From positions 1 through 64,000 of the forward strand of contig NZ_JALDWJ010000003.1 of NCBI RefSeq assembly GCF_022758295.1: 64,000 bases of DNA, given 5' to 3'. The notes beneath the pieces were generated by a model, which saw only the letters and a list, made by a program, of their open reading frames with translations, did not search any database and was not told where the DNA came from. Shown here piece after piece: positions 26,795-35,706 of the stretch. The translations under genes were made by a program, and so were the position numbers. The first letter of the stretch is position 1. Each line of letters begins with the position of its first letter. The DNA is from Lysobacter sp. CFH 32150. Its GTDB lineage: Bacteria > Pseudomonadota > Gammaproteobacteria > Xanthomonadales > Xanthomonadaceae.

Positions 26795-27826
26795 ATGCAC
26801 AAGTGGATCGTCGCCGCGTTGTGCGCGGCCATGTGGGTGACGCCAGTCCTGGCGGAAGTGTCCAGGAAAGCCGACGCGCCGAATGTCCCTGCCAAGCAGG
26901 AAGCGCCGACCTGGCCGCTGCCGTGGAAACCTGGCGCCAAGCTCGTTTACGACGAGCGCAGCGAAAGCGTCGAGCGCAGCGACGGCAAGGTCGAACGCAT
27001 GGCGTCGACATCGACCGCGACGATTTCGGTGCCCCGCGTCGATGGCGACGGCGTCGTCCAGCGCTGGCAGTGGAGCGATATCCACTACACCTTCGAAAAC
27101 ATCGACGCCGCCACCGAAGCCGCCGCGCGCGGCCTCGCCGATGCGCTCGCCAACATGCCGCTCGACGTGCGCCTTGACAAGGACGGCAATTTCGCCGCCG
27201 TCCTCAACACTGCCGACTTCCGGCCAGTGATTCGCGAGCACATGGGCAAGGCTTTCCGCGCAGGGATGGCCAAGGCGGCCGCCGACGCCAAGGAGAAGCC
27301 CGATCCGGAATTGATGGCCAAGCTCGATGCCCAGCTGGCGCCGATGCTCGACATGATGAGCAGCGAGGCGTTCGTCACGACGTTGTTGTCGAAGGAGCCG
27401 CAAGCATTCAACTTCATGGGCGCCGGCGGCGTCGCCTTGAACGAAGAATTCGAATACGACGACCAAGGCCAGAATCCTGCCGGCGGCGAACCGATCCCGA
27501 TGATCGGCAGACTCAAGGTCTCGCGATCGCAGCAGAAGGGTTTCGTTGAAGTGCATTGGACGCTGGACATGGATCCCGAGCAGGCTGCCGCGGTCATCGG
27601 TGATGTCGCGCAGAAGATGCTGGGCGACAAAGCCGCAGCGGACGACAAGGCGGCCATCAGCAAGGTCGTGCCCAGGACGGTGGACATCGGCACCGACACC
27701 ACCTTCCTGATCGACACCGCTACCGGCATCGTGCATCGCATGGTGCGCATCGAGCGCAAGAACATCGGTGACAAGCAGGAAACTGAAAGCACCACGCTGA
27801 CCCTGCGCAAGCAGGCCGGCGGCTGA
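26795..27826 (+). CDS. Exported protein of unknown function
   Basis: Protein of 343 aa with a signal peptide (MHKWIVAALCAAMWVTPVLA). The mature protein opens with WPLPWKPGAKLVYDERSE and carries a repeated beta-strand pattern around a long helical, Ala/Lys/Met-rich middle (about 140-200). It ends with a beta segment (TTFLIDTATGIVHRMVRIER). This resembles uncharacterised periplasmic proteins that bind lipids or polymers; no catalytic motif is seen. Confidence 0.7.
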   Translation: MHKWIVAALCAAMWVTPVLAEVSRKADAPNVPAKQEAPTWPLPWKPGAKLVYDERSESVERSDGKVERMASTSTATISVPRVDGDGVVQRWQWSDIHYTFENIDAATEAAARGLADALANMPLDVRLDKDGNFAAVLNTADFRPVIREHMGKAFRAGMAKAAADAKEKPDPELMAKLDAQLAPMLDMMSSEAFVTTLLSKEPQAFNFMGAGGVALNEEFEYDDQGQNPAGGEPIPMIGRLKVSRSQQKGFVEVHWTLDMDPEQAAAVIGDVAQKMLGDKAAADDKAAISKVVPRTVDIGTDTTFLIDTATGIVHRMVRIERKNIGDKQETESTTLTLRKQAGG

Positions 27827-27947
27827 ACGATAAATTTACCGACCGCAACGCCGGCCGGGCCATCCCGGTTTGGTTAAAAACCGGTTCACCGGCGCGGTCG
27901 CATCGTTCGCTCAAGCCCGCAATGGTGCGGGTGAGTAGGAGAGAACG

Positions 27948-28445
27948 ATGACTATCCTGTCTCGCTGGCTTGCCCCTGCCGTGCTCGCGGCGGGTCTCGG
28001 CTTCGGTGCGATGGCCCCGGCGCCCGCGCAGGCGCAGGACGACACGTTGACTCGCGTGCTGGTTGATATCGCCGACGTGGTGCTGCGCGGCGGCGTGCCG
28101 TATTACCGCTATGGCGATTACGGCTACGACGATCGTCTGATCGTACAGCGCGACCGCTACGGCCGCCTCGTCTATTACCGCATGGTGCCGCGTTACCAGA
28201 GCGATTACCGTGCCGGTCCGCCGTATGGCAACGCCTACGGCTACTGGAACAATGGTCCGGGCAACCGCAAGGTGAAGTGCAACAAGCACGGCAAGTGCAA
28301 AGTGACCTATTACGATCCGCGTTACGATCGCCGCGACTATTACGATCGCTACTATGACGATCGTTATTCCCGTTACGACCGCAACGACCGCTACTGGGAC
28401 GGTCGCCGCTGGCGCGATCGCGACGACGATGACGATGACGATTGA
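27948..28445 (+). CDS. Exported Tyr/Arg/Asp-rich protein
   Basis: Protein of 165 aa. The signal peptide ends PAQAQ. The middle keeps a short ordered part (DRYGRLVYYRMV and KVKCNKHGKCKVTYYDPRYD), and the rest is a repetitive YYDRYYDDR-type tail ending in a run of Asp. The composition suggests a disordered, charged envelope protein, possibly binding metal or polyanions; the function is unknown. The ribosome site AGGAGAG is clear. Confidence 0.7.
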   Translation: MTILSRWLAPAVLAAGLGFGAMAPAPAQAQDDTLTRVLVDIADVVLRGGVPYYRYGDYGYDDRLIVQRDRYGRLVYYRMVPRYQSDYRAGPPYGNAYGYWNNGPGNRKVKCNKHGKCKVTYYDPRYDRRDYYDRYYDDRYSRYDRNDRYWDGRRWRDRDDDDDDD

Positions 28446-28466
28446 TCGCTAGCGCATGCGTGGTCT

Positions 28467-28493
28467 GACGGCGCCGGTGTCCCCGGCGCCGTC
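28467..28493 (+). terminator. Hairpin after the Tyr/Asp-rich gene
   Basis: GACGGCGCCGG (28467-28477) pairs with CCGGCGCCGTC (28483-28493), 5-nt loop. No T-run. Confidence 0.5.
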
Positions 28494-28565
28494 GTCATGC
28501 CGGAGTACCGCGGACGGTGCTAGCCTCCGCGCATTCGTTTACAGGGCTTCTTCAAGGAGAGCGTG

Positions 28566-29000
28566 ATGACCCGATTCGGTTCCCTTCTGGTCGCAGCCGT
28601 ATTGTTGGCCGCCAGTGGCGCAGCGCAGGCGCGCGGCACGGTGGATTGCAAGCTGCGGTTCTCGATGTCCGGCTGGTCGGTGTTCTACAAGACTGCATCC
28701 GGTGAAGGCACTGTCAGCTGCAGCAACGGACAACGCATGGCAGTGCGGATCAGCGCCAAGGGCGGCGGCCTGAGCTTCGGCAAGTCACGAATCGAGAACG
28801 GTACCGGCGAGTTCTCCGGTGTCCACGATATCCACGACGTACTCGGTACCTATGCCACCGCCGAGGCGCATGCCGGCGCATCGAAGTCGGCCAAGGCGCA
28901 GGCGATGACCAAGGGCGAGGTGTCGTTGGCGCTGGCCGGCAAGGGAAAAGGCTGGGATATCGGCGTCGCGTTCGGCAAGTTCGTGATCGAGGCGCGTTGA
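28566..29000 (+). CDS. Small exported protein of unknown function
   Basis: Protein of 144 aa. The signal peptide ends AAQARG. Two Cys (VDCKLRFS and VSCSNGQR) may form a disulfide. Gly-rich beta segments (GGGLSFGKSRIENGTGEFSG, then GKGKGWDIGVAFGKFVIEAR) suggest a small beta-barrel. The ATG at 28566 is preferred over the overlapping GTG at 28563 because GGAG lies 6 nt upstream. No family is recognised. Confidence 0.7.
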   Translation: MTRFGSLLVAAVLLAASGAAQARGTVDCKLRFSMSGWSVFYKTASGEGTVSCSNGQRMAVRISAKGGGLSFGKSRIENGTGEFSGVHDIHDVLGTYATAEAHAGASKSAKAQAMTKGEVSLALAGKGKGWDIGVAFGKFVIEAR

Positions 29001-29007
29001 CAGGTTC

Positions 29008-29199
29008 CTAGTCGCTGCGATGCTGGTGGTCCTCGACTACCGGCGCCGTTTGCATGGTCTGGGCCATGTCGCGCTGCAGGCGTTGCGCCACCCAGCCGAT
29101 ACCGCCGACATATGCCACGGTGGCCACCACGATCGCCACGAGCACGATCAGCCAATGGCGGCGTATCCAGGTCCGATCAGGGGCAGGTAATGTGTCCAT
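29008..29199 (-). CDS. Single-pass membrane protein
   Basis: Protein of 63 aa: one hydrophobic helix (LIVLVAIVVATVAYVGGIGW), then a short amphipathic tail. Its stop lies 8 bp from the convergent stop at 29000. Function unknown. The strong helix supports it as a real gene. Confidence 0.55.
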   Translation of the reverse strand: MDTLPAPDRTWIRRHWLIVLVAIVVATVAYVGGIGWVAQRLQRDMAQTMQTAPVVEDHQHRSD

Positions 29200-29396
29200 A
29201 TCGATGCCGTGTCATGGATAGGGAACGTAGTGGGGCACCGGTCACGGCCGCGTGTATGCCCGTTCTCACTTGACCGTCACCAGCCCCGGCTCGCGCTGAA
29301 CGTGCCGAACCGAGCTGTCGGGACTGTGACGCGGTTTCAGAACCCATTCATCGGGCGCACCGACACTATGAACGTCCAACACAGCAGGGGATCCAT

Positions 29397-30089
29397 ATGC
29401 ACCGCAAGTTGAGAATCTTCGCGCTGGCCGCCGCGCTTGCAGCTGCAACCGGCGCCGTTGCCGCCCAGGACTTCACAGTGGGCTGGAGCCCACGCACCGG
29501 TGACGTCTGGATCGACACCTGGGCCGGCGACATGAACCGCTACGGTTCGCGCTACCGCGACCCCTTCATCGACGAAATGGTCCGCTACCACGGCGCGCCG
29601 CGCCCGCTGGTGGTCGAACTGCTGGAACAACGCCGCTGGGCGCCGGGCGACGTTTACCTCGCCTGCTCCATTGCTTCGATCATCGGCCGGCCCTGCCGTT
29701 ACGTGGTTGACGAATTCGACCGTGATCGCGGCCAGGGCTGGGGCGTGATCGCCAAGCGCATGGGCATCAAGCCGGGTTCGGCCGAGTTCCATCGTCTCAA
29801 GCGCGGCTTCGTGCCGACCTACGACCGCTGGGGACGCCCGATCACCCTCGATGTCGAACTCGAGCGCGCCTACCCGGGCCGCGGCAAGGGCGGCAACAAG
29901 GGCAGCGGCCATGGCAAGAGCGCCGCACGGGTCGATCACAGCGACCATGGCGGTGGTAAAGCGCAGCACTCGGGCGGCAAACCCGACCACGCCGGCGGCT
30001 CGGGCAAGACTGGGAAAGGCAAGGCCAGCAGCGACAAGGGCGGCCAAGGCAAAGGCAAGAAGGGCGGCAAGGGCAACGGCAAGGGCTGA
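29397..30089 (+). CDS. Exported protein with Gly/Lys-rich tail
   Basis: Protein of 230 aa. The signal peptide ends AVAAQ. An ordered domain of about 110 residues follows (VGWSPRTGDVWIDTWAGDMN, then DEMVRYHGAPRPLVVELLEQ and GWGVIAKRMGIKPGSAEFH). A long low-complexity basic GKGG/KGSGHGK tail (about 155-230) may bind nucleic acid or polyanions. The family is known only as uncharacterised proteobacterial proteins. Its stop overlaps the next start (TGATG). Confidence 0.75.
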   Translation: MHRKLRIFALAAALAAATGAVAAQDFTVGWSPRTGDVWIDTWAGDMNRYGSRYRDPFIDEMVRYHGAPRPLVVELLEQRRWAPGDVYLACSIASIIGRPCRYVVDEFDRDRGQGWGVIAKRMGIKPGSAEFHRLKRGFVPTYDRWGRPITLDVELERAYPGRGKGGNKGSGHGKSAARVDHSDHGGGKAQHSGGKPDHAGGSGKTGKGKASSDKGGQGKGKKGGKGNGKG

Positions 30090-30490
30090 TGCCTGCTTCC
30101 GAACGCGTAACGCATCGCGGCGGCTGTCATTGCCGCCGCGTGCGTTTTGAGGTCGAGGCCCCGGCGCAGATCGAGGCGCTCGACTGCAATTGCTCGATCT
30201 GCCGCATGACCGGCTTCCTGCACCTGATCGTGCCGGCCGCGCGCTTCCGCCTGCTGTCCGGCGCCGACGACCTGGTCGAATACACCTTCAACACCGGTGC
30301 CGCCAAACACCGTTTCTGCCGCCACTGCGGCATCAAGAGTTTCTACATCCCGCGCAGCCATCCCGATGGGGTGGACGTCAACGTGCGCTGTCTCGATGAA
30401 GGCACTGTCACGCGGTTGACGATCATCCCGTTCGACGACAACGACCGCGAAGCGTCGACCGCGGCGCTGGCGCATCTGTCGCACGACTAG
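30089..30490 (+). CDS. GFA family protein (Zn-binding, CENP-V/GFA fold)
   Basis: Protein of 133 aa with zinc-binding GGCHCRRVRF, CNCSICRMTGF and FCRHCGIKSF motifs. GFA was first described as glutathione-dependent formaldehyde-activating enzyme, but the role of most members is unclear. It overlaps the upstream stop by one base, suggesting coupling. Confidence 0.9.
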   Translation: MPASERVTHRGGCHCRRVRFEVEAPAQIEALDCNCSICRMTGFLHLIVPAARFRLLSGADDLVEYTFNTGAAKHRFCRHCGIKSFYIPRSHPDGVDVNVRCLDEGTVTRLTIIPFDDNDREASTAALAHLSHD

Positions 30491-30505
30491 TCGCGCACCG
30501 CGCCG

Positions 30506-30511
30506 TATCAT
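30506..30511 (+). promoter_or_regulatory. -10 box for a leaderless transcript (GNAT gene)
   Basis: TATCAT ends 6 nt before the ATG at 30518, with no ribosome site. Confidence 0.45.
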
Positions 30512-30517
30512 GGGCGC

Positions 30518-30997
30518 ATGTCGAATCCGAACATCCGCATCGTCGACTACGCGCCGCGATGGCGCAGCGACTTCGCCCGCCTCAACATCGAATGGCTCGA
30601 GCGCTGGTTCGTGGTCGAACCGATCGATCGTGTCGTCCTGTCCGATCCGGAGGCCCACATCCTCGCCGCCGGCGGCCGTGTGCTGTTCGCGATCGACGGC
30701 GACGACCATGCCGTCGGCACCGTCGCGCTCAAGCACGAAGGTGGCGGCGTCTACGAACTGACTAAGATGGCGGTCGAACCGGCACATCAGGGCGCGGGCA
30801 TCGGTCGCCTGCTAATGCTGGGAGCGCTGGATGCCTATCGCACGCTTAATGGGCGCGAGTTGTTCCTCGAATCCAGCAGCAAGCTCGCTCCCGCGCTGAA
30901 ACTGTACGAGAGCGTCGGCTTCCGCCATCACCCCGCGCCGCGACCGGGCTCGCACTACGCCCGCGCCGACGTCTACATGGTGTGGGAACCAGACTGA
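30518..30997 (+). CDS. GNAT-family N-acetyltransferase
   Basis: Protein of 159 aa using acetyl-CoA to modify an amine. The acetyl-CoA loop is EPAHQGAGIGRLLM. Beta4 is VYELTKMAVEP, and the C-terminal KLYESVGFRH is typical. The substrate is unknown. It overlaps the upstream region of dusA. Confidence 0.9.
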   Translation: MSNPNIRIVDYAPRWRSDFARLNIEWLERWFVVEPIDRVVLSDPEAHILAAGGRVLFAIDGDDHAVGTVALKHEGGGVYELTKMAVEPAHQGAGIGRLLMLGALDAYRTLNGRELFLESSSKLAPALKLYESVGFRHHPAPRPGSHYARADVYMVWEPD

Positions 30998-31020
30998 TCG
31001 GCCGCAACGCTACACGCCCG

Positions 31021-31026
31021 TACAAT
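31021..31026 (+). promoter_or_regulatory. -10 box for a leaderless transcript (dusA)
   Basis: TACAAT ends 6 nt before a GTG at 31033, with no ribosome site. Confidence 0.45.
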
Positions 31027-31032
31027 GTGCGA

Positions 31033-32043
31033 GTGCCGAACGTACCTGCCATTCCCGCCGAAGCCCTGCGCCTGTCCGTCGCCCCGATGATGGATTGGAC
31101 CGATACGCATTGCCGCGTTTTCCATCGTCTGCTGGCGCCGCACGCGCGGCTGTATACGGAAATGGTCCATGCGAATGCGGTGATCCATGGTGACCGCAAT
31201 CATCTGCTGGCACTGGACCCGGTTGAACATCCTGTCGCGTTGCAGCTGGGTGGCAGCGAACCGGCATTGCTGGCGCAGGCGGCACGCATCGGCGAGGAAC
31301 ACGGCTTCGATGAGATCAACCTCAATTGCGGGTGTCCATCCGATCGCGTGCAGGCGGGCCGTTTTGGTGCATGCCTGATGCGCGAACCAGCGCTTGTTGC
31401 CGACAGCGTTGCGGCGATGATCGCTGCGTGCAACGTACCGGTGACGGTGAAGTGCCGGCTTGGTGTTGATGACGATCATGACTACGATCGTTTCCGGCAC
31501 TTTGTCGACAGCATCGCCGAAGCGGGTTGCCGGATGTTCGTGGTCCATGCGCGCAACGCCTGGCTCAAGGGCCTGTCGCCGAAGGAGAACCGCGAAGTGC
31601 CGCCGCTGCGCTACGACTGGGCGTGGCGGCTCAAGCGCGAACGCCCGGAACTGCGCGTGATCGTCAACGGCGGCATCGCGACGCGCGACGAAGCCACTCA
31701 GCATCTGGAACACGCCGACGGCGCCATGCTCGGCCGCGCCGCGTACCACGATCCGTACCTGCTGCACCGGCTCGATGTCGACTGGTTCGGTGGCGAGTTG
31801 CAGACGCGTGCCGACCTGCTGCGCACCTTGCGGCCGCATGTCGAAACATGGCTGGCCCAGGGCATCGCGCTCAAGCACATCACCCGGCATGTGCTCGGCC
31901 TGTTCCATGGCGAGCGTGGCGGCCGTGCGTTCCGCCAGGTGCTGAGCGAAGGCGCGCACAAGCCTGGCGCCGACTGGGCGCTGGTCGAGCGCGCCTTGTC
32001 GATGACACAGTTCGAGCCGGAGGCGCGCGCCGACGCCGCATGA
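31033..32043 (+). CDS. dusA: tRNA-dihydrouridine synthase A
   Basis: Protein of 336 aa; FMN and NADPH-dependent reduction of uridine in the tRNA D-loop. Features: VAPMMDWTDTHCRVF, QLGGSEP, INLNCGCPSDRVQ with the catalytic Cys, VKCRLGVDD, VHARNAWLKGLSPKENR (a DusA hallmark), and NGGI with GRAAYHDP for phosphate binding. GTG at 31033 is chosen because TACAAT lies 6 nt before it and the conserved domain begins soon after. An ATG at 30982 would overlap the GNAT gene. It overlaps the next gene by 4 bases. Confidence 0.93.
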   Translation: MPNVPAIPAEALRLSVAPMMDWTDTHCRVFHRLLAPHARLYTEMVHANAVIHGDRNHLLALDPVEHPVALQLGGSEPALLAQAARIGEEHGFDEINLNCGCPSDRVQAGRFGACLMREPALVADSVAAMIAACNVPVTVKCRLGVDDDHDYDRFRHFVDSIAEAGCRMFVVHARNAWLKGLSPKENREVPPLRYDWAWRLKRERPELRVIVNGGIATRDEATQHLEHADGAMLGRAAYHDPYLLHRLDVDWFGGELQTRADLLRTLRPHVETWLAQGIALKHITRHVLGLFHGERGGRAFRQVLSEGAHKPGADWALVERALSMTQFEPEARADAA

Positions 32044-32951
32044 TCACGCACGACACTGAATCCTTCCTCGCGCATGCACGCAGCCTTGCGCCCGACTTCG
32101 GCCCGGCCACCGCGCGCGCGGCGTTCCTGGTCGCGCCCGACGGCTTCGCCCTGGCCGAGCAATCCGCGGCCGACAATCGCTACATGGCCGATGCGCATGC
32201 CTTCGATGCGGACCGCGCCGCGCAGCAGCATCGTGAACTGCACAGCGCGTTGTCCGGGATCGTGCCGACGATCTGTTTCGCCGGCGATCCCGCCACCCCG
32301 GATGCGCTGTTCCCCAACAATGCCTTCGGCACCACCGCCGGCCGCTACGTCGTCGGCCGCATGCGCCACCCGGTGCGCCAGCGCGAAGCGACGCGTGCAG
32401 ACATCCGCGGTTTTTTCGGCGGCGTGCTCGACTACGCCGAGATCGACTTGTCCACGCAGCCCCATCCTTGCGAGTTGACTGGGGCGCTGGTGATCGATCG
32501 CGCCCGTGGCATCGGCTTGTGCGGTCTGTCCGAACGTTGCGATGAGGCGGGCGCACGGCTGATGCACGAAGCCTTCGGCCTGCGCGCGACGCTGCTGTTC
32601 GATCTTGCCGCGGGCGAATACCACACCAACGTGGTGCTGGCCGTGCTGGCCGGGCGGGCCGTGTTGATCTGCCCGCAGGGGTTCGCCGATCCGGCTGTCG
32701 TCGACGCGATCGCCGCGTTGTACGCACCGCATGCGGTGCTGCTGTCGCCGGAGGAGCATGCCGCCTTCGCCGGCAATTCGATTGCGCTATCGGCAGACGC
32801 GGTGTGGATGAGCGCCACCGCCCAACGGATGCTGACCGATGCCAGTCGCGCGGCGCTCGCTGCGGCGGGCTTCGCCGTGCGCGGCGTCGAACTCGATGCG
32901 ATCGAGGCCGGTGGTGGCTCGCTTCGCTGTTGCGTGGGTGAGATTTTTTGA
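32040..32951 (+). CDS. ctlX: CtlX-like arginine-deiminase-related hydrolase
   Basis: Protein of 303 aa in the guanidine-modifying superfamily. Marks are FPNNAFGT, CELTGALVIDR, EYHTNVVLAVL (catalytic His) and a C-terminal GGGSLRCC with the nucleophilic Cys. Relatives are annotated as citrulline-utilisation hydrolases or peptidyl/arginine deiminases; substrate uncertain. The ATG overlaps the dusA stop (ATGA), so the pair is probably co-translated. Confidence 0.8.
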   Translation: MITHDTESFLAHARSLAPDFGPATARAAFLVAPDGFALAEQSAADNRYMADAHAFDADRAAQQHRELHSALSGIVPTICFAGDPATPDALFPNNAFGTTAGRYVVGRMRHPVRQREATRADIRGFFGGVLDYAEIDLSTQPHPCELTGALVIDRARGIGLCGLSERCDEAGARLMHEAFGLRATLLFDLAAGEYHTNVVLAVLAGRAVLICPQGFADPAVVDAIAALYAPHAVLLSPEEHAAFAGNSIALSADAVWMSATAQRMLTDASRAALAAAGFAVRGVELDAIEAGGGSLRCCVGEIF

Positions 32952-33088
32952 CGTCGCTAACGTCGCCACGGCTGAACCGCGGCCATCGTGTGAAGAAAAA
33001 GTTCAGACCGGATTCACCGCCACATTCCAAGAATGCGTCCCATCGCCGGTACCATTCGGCGCACTGCAGTCCTTAGGATTTTCTGCCC

Positions 33089-33490
33089 ATGCCGCTGTCC
33101 CGTGCCCTGCGTTCGTTGTCGTTGCTCGCCATCCTGGCGGGAGCGAGCGCGTCCGCGTGGGCGTTGCCGCAGCCCCAGGGGCGTGGTCCGGAGCAGCAGC
33201 GTGGGCGCGGCGATCAGGGTCAGAGCCAGCCGCGCGGCCACGAACGTCGCGACGACCAGAGCGCATTGTCCGATGCGGTCCGTCGCGCCGAGCGCGCCAC
33301 CCGTGGCCAGGTCCTGAGCGCCGAACGCGTCCAGTTCGACGGCCGTGACGTCAATCGCGTCAAGGTCGTCGACGATCGTGGCCGGGTACGGGTGTACTGG
33401 GACGATCCCCAGGCCAAGGACGACGACGGGCCCGCCAACAACCGCGGCGACCGCCGGCGTACACGCGACGAAGACGACGACAGCGACTAA
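33089..33490 (+). CDS. Exported PepSY-like protein
   Basis: Protein of 133 aa. The signal peptide ends AWALP. It has a disordered Gln/Arg/Gly-rich spacer, then a PepSY-like fold (AVRRAERATRGQVLSAERVQ, then VKVVDDRGRVRVYW) and an acidic tail. It lies 48 bp before phoP in the same direction. Small PepSY proteins next to PhoPQ-type systems are thought to modulate or report on the sensor or envelope; inference. Confidence 0.75.
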   Translation: MPLSRALRSLSLLAILAGASASAWALPQPQGRGPEQQRGRGDQGQSQPRGHERRDDQSALSDAVRRAERATRGQVLSAERVQFDGRDVNRVKVVDDRGRVRVYWDDPQAKDDDGPANNRGDRRRTRDEDDDSD

Positions 33491-33538
33491 GCTGAACAGC
33501 CTCCGGCCATGACTGGCCGCCCTGCAGACGGAGTCTCC

Positions 33539-34225
33539 ATGCGCATTCTGCTCGTCGAAGACGAAGCCCCGCTTCGCGAAACCCTGTCCGCGCGCCTGAA
33601 GCGCGAGGGCTTCGCGGTCGATGCCGCCCAGGACGGGGAGGAAGGCCTGTACATGGGCCGCGAGGTGCCATTCGACCTCGGCATCATCGACCTTGGCCTG
33701 CCCAAGATGTCGGGCATGGAACTCATCAAGGCCTTGCGCGACGAAGGCAAGCAGTTCCCGGTCTTGATCCTGACCGCGCGTTCGAGCTGGCAGGACAAGG
33801 TGGAAGGGCTGAAACAGGGCGCCGACGACTATCTCGTGAAGCCCTTTCACGTCGAGGAACTGCTGGCGCGGATCAACGCCCTGGTACGCCGTGCCGCTGG
33901 TTGGAGCAAGCCGACCCTCGAATGCGGCCCGGTAGTGCTCGATCTCGCCGCGCAGACCGTGACCGTCAACGGCAGCAACGTCGATCTCACCAGCTACGAG
34001 TACAAGGTGCTCGAGTACCTGATGATGCACGCGGGCGAGCTGGTCTCGAAAGCCGACCTCACCGAGCACATCTACCAGCAGGATTTCGACCGCGATTCCA
34101 ACGTGCTCGAAGTCTTCATCGGCCGCTTGCGCAAGAAGCTCGATCCCGACGGCGAACTCAAGCCGATTGAGACCGTGCGTGGCCGCGGCTATCGTTTCGC
34201 CATCGCCCGCACCGGCGAGGGCTGA
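33539..34225 (+). CDS. phoP: OmpR/PhoP-type response regulator
   Basis: Protein of 228 aa. The receiver domain has acidic pair ED9-10, phospho-Asp in DLGIIDLGLP (about Asp51), LTARSSW and the Lys in VKPFH. The winged-helix C-terminus has SYEYKVLEYLMMH and RGRGYRF. The operon order (PepSY-like, regulator, kinase) is typical of PhoPQ in xanthomonads, which responds to low Mg2+ and cationic peptides there. The start is MRILLVEDEAPLR. Confidence 0.92.
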   Translation: MRILLVEDEAPLRETLSARLKREGFAVDAAQDGEEGLYMGREVPFDLGIIDLGLPKMSGMELIKALRDEGKQFPVLILTARSSWQDKVEGLKQGADDYLVKPFHVEELLARINALVRRAAGWSKPTLECGPVVLDLAAQTVTVNGSNVDLTSYEYKVLEYLMMHAGELVSKADLTEHIYQQDFDRDSNVLEVFIGRLRKKLDPDGELKPIETVRGRGYRFAIARTGEG

Positions 34226-34284
34226 TGCCGCCGCGTGCGACGCGGTCCAACCGGGGATAGGGGACGTGCTGATCAGAGGCAGGC

Positions 34285-35706
34285 ATGGGGCCTGAGCGCA
34301 GGTCGCTGCGGGGTTGGCGTTCGCGTTCGCTGCAATCGCGGCAATTGCTTGCGGCCAGCCTGGGCCTGATCGCGTTCCTCGCGCTCGCCGGCTACGCGCT
34401 CGATCGGGCCTTCATCGAAACCGCAGAGAACAGCCTGCGCCAGCGACTGGAGAGCTATGCGCTGGACTACGTCAAGCGCGTCGACTTCCTCCGCGATGGC
34501 TCGCTGTACGTGCCGGAGGTTTCGCCCGAACCGCGTTTCGATCGTCCCGGCAGCGGCTTGTACGCCGAAATCGTGTTGCCCAACGATCATTGGGACTCGC
34601 CTTCGGCGCAAGGGCCGCGGTTACCCGAAGGCGCGATGCTCGAGCCGAAAGAGGATCGCTTCGAAGGCCCGTTGCCGATCACCCAGATCGACAACAGCCC
34701 GAGCGAGATCTATCGCTACGGCATCGGCGTGGTGTGGGCCCCCGAAGAAGGCGGTCCGCAAGCGGAATTCCCATACACCGTGTATGTGTCCGAGGACACC
34801 GGCGGGTTGTCCGCGCAGGTCCGTGTGTTCCGGCGCGCGCTGTGGGGTTACCTCGGCGGCGCCGGGCTGGTGCTGTTGCTGCTGCAGGCGCTGATCCTGC
34901 GTTGGAGCCTGTGGCCACTACGGCAGGTGATCGTCGAGCTCAAGCGCGTGCAGCGCGGCGTGCTGGCGCGGATGAGCGCACGCCACCCGCGCGAGCTGGA
35001 ACCGCTGACCGAAAGCATCAATGCCTTGATCGAGAGCGAACGCGAGAACCTGGATCGCCAGCGCAATACGCTCGCAGATCTCGCGCACAGCTTGAAAACG
35101 CCGCTGGCCGTGCTGCGCGCGCGCCTCGACGCGCACGCATCGGAAGACGAATTGCGTGCCGACGTCGCCGTGCAGCTGCGGCGCATGAGTGACATGGTGT
35201 CGTATCAACTCGCACGCGCGGCATCCAGTGGCCACAAGTTGTTCGCCGCGCCGATCGAAGTCGAGCCGCATGCCGAGCAGATCGTGCGGGGGCTGGAGAC
35301 GATGTATGCGGGTAAGGGCGTGCTGTGTGAGTTCGAAGTCGACGTCTCGGCGCGTTTCCACGGTGAGCTTGGCGACCTGCAGGAACTGCTTGGCAATTTG
35401 CTCGAGAACGCCTTCAAGTGGGCACGCTCGCGCGTGCTGTTGACGGTGACCGCCGGCGAGACCGCGCCCAACCGCCGTCCCGGCCTGTTGATCGCCGTCG
35501 ACGACGATGGTCCGGGCGTACCTGCCGACCGCGTCGCGCAACTGCTGCAACGCGGCGTACGTGGCGATGAACGCGTGCAAGGGCACGGCATTGGCCTGGC
35601 GATCGTGCAGGACATCGTGCGTGGCTATCGCGGTGACCTGGAAGTCACGCGTTCCGAGGAACTCGGCGGTGCACGCTTTGAAGTGCGGTTGCCGCCTGGG
35701 TTGTGA
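34285..35706 (+). CDS. phoQ: PhoQ-type sensor histidine kinase
   Basis: Protein of 473 aa. Transmembrane helices lie at about 20-40 and 190-213, with a periplasmic sensor of about 150 aa between them. An acidic patch (PEGAMLEPKEDRFEGP) fits a Mg2+/cation sensor. HAMP-like linker, then the H-box LADLAHSLKTPLAVL (His about 271), N-box NLLENAFKWA, G1 DDDGPGVP and G2 GHGIGLAIV. It should autophosphorylate and phosphorylate the upstream regulator. Confidence 0.9.
   Translation: MGPERRSLRGWRSRSLQSRQLLAASLGLIAFLALAGYALDRAFIETAENSLRQRLESYALDYVKRVDFLRDGSLYVPEVSPEPRFDRPGSGLYAEIVLPNDHWDSPSAQGPRLPEGAMLEPKEDRFEGPLPITQIDNSPSEIYRYGIGVVWAPEEGGPQAEFPYTVYVSEDTGGLSAQVRVFRRALWGYLGGAGLVLLLLQALILRWSLWPLRQVIVELKRVQRGVLARMSARHPRELEPLTESINALIESERENLDRQRNTLADLAHSLKTPLAVLRARLDAHASEDELRADVAVQLRRMSDMVSYQLARAASSGHKLFAAPIEVEPHAEQIVRGLETMYAGKGVLCEFEVDVSARFHGELGDLQELLGNLLENAFKWARSRVLLTVTAGETAPNRRPGLLIAVDDDGPGVPADRVAQLLQRGVRGDERVQGHGIGLAIVQDIVRGYRGDLEVTRSEELGGARFEVRLPPGL

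Noticed and set aside
30973-31959. Minus-strand frame over dusA
   Set aside because: Antisense shadow of a highly conserved tRNA-modification gene.
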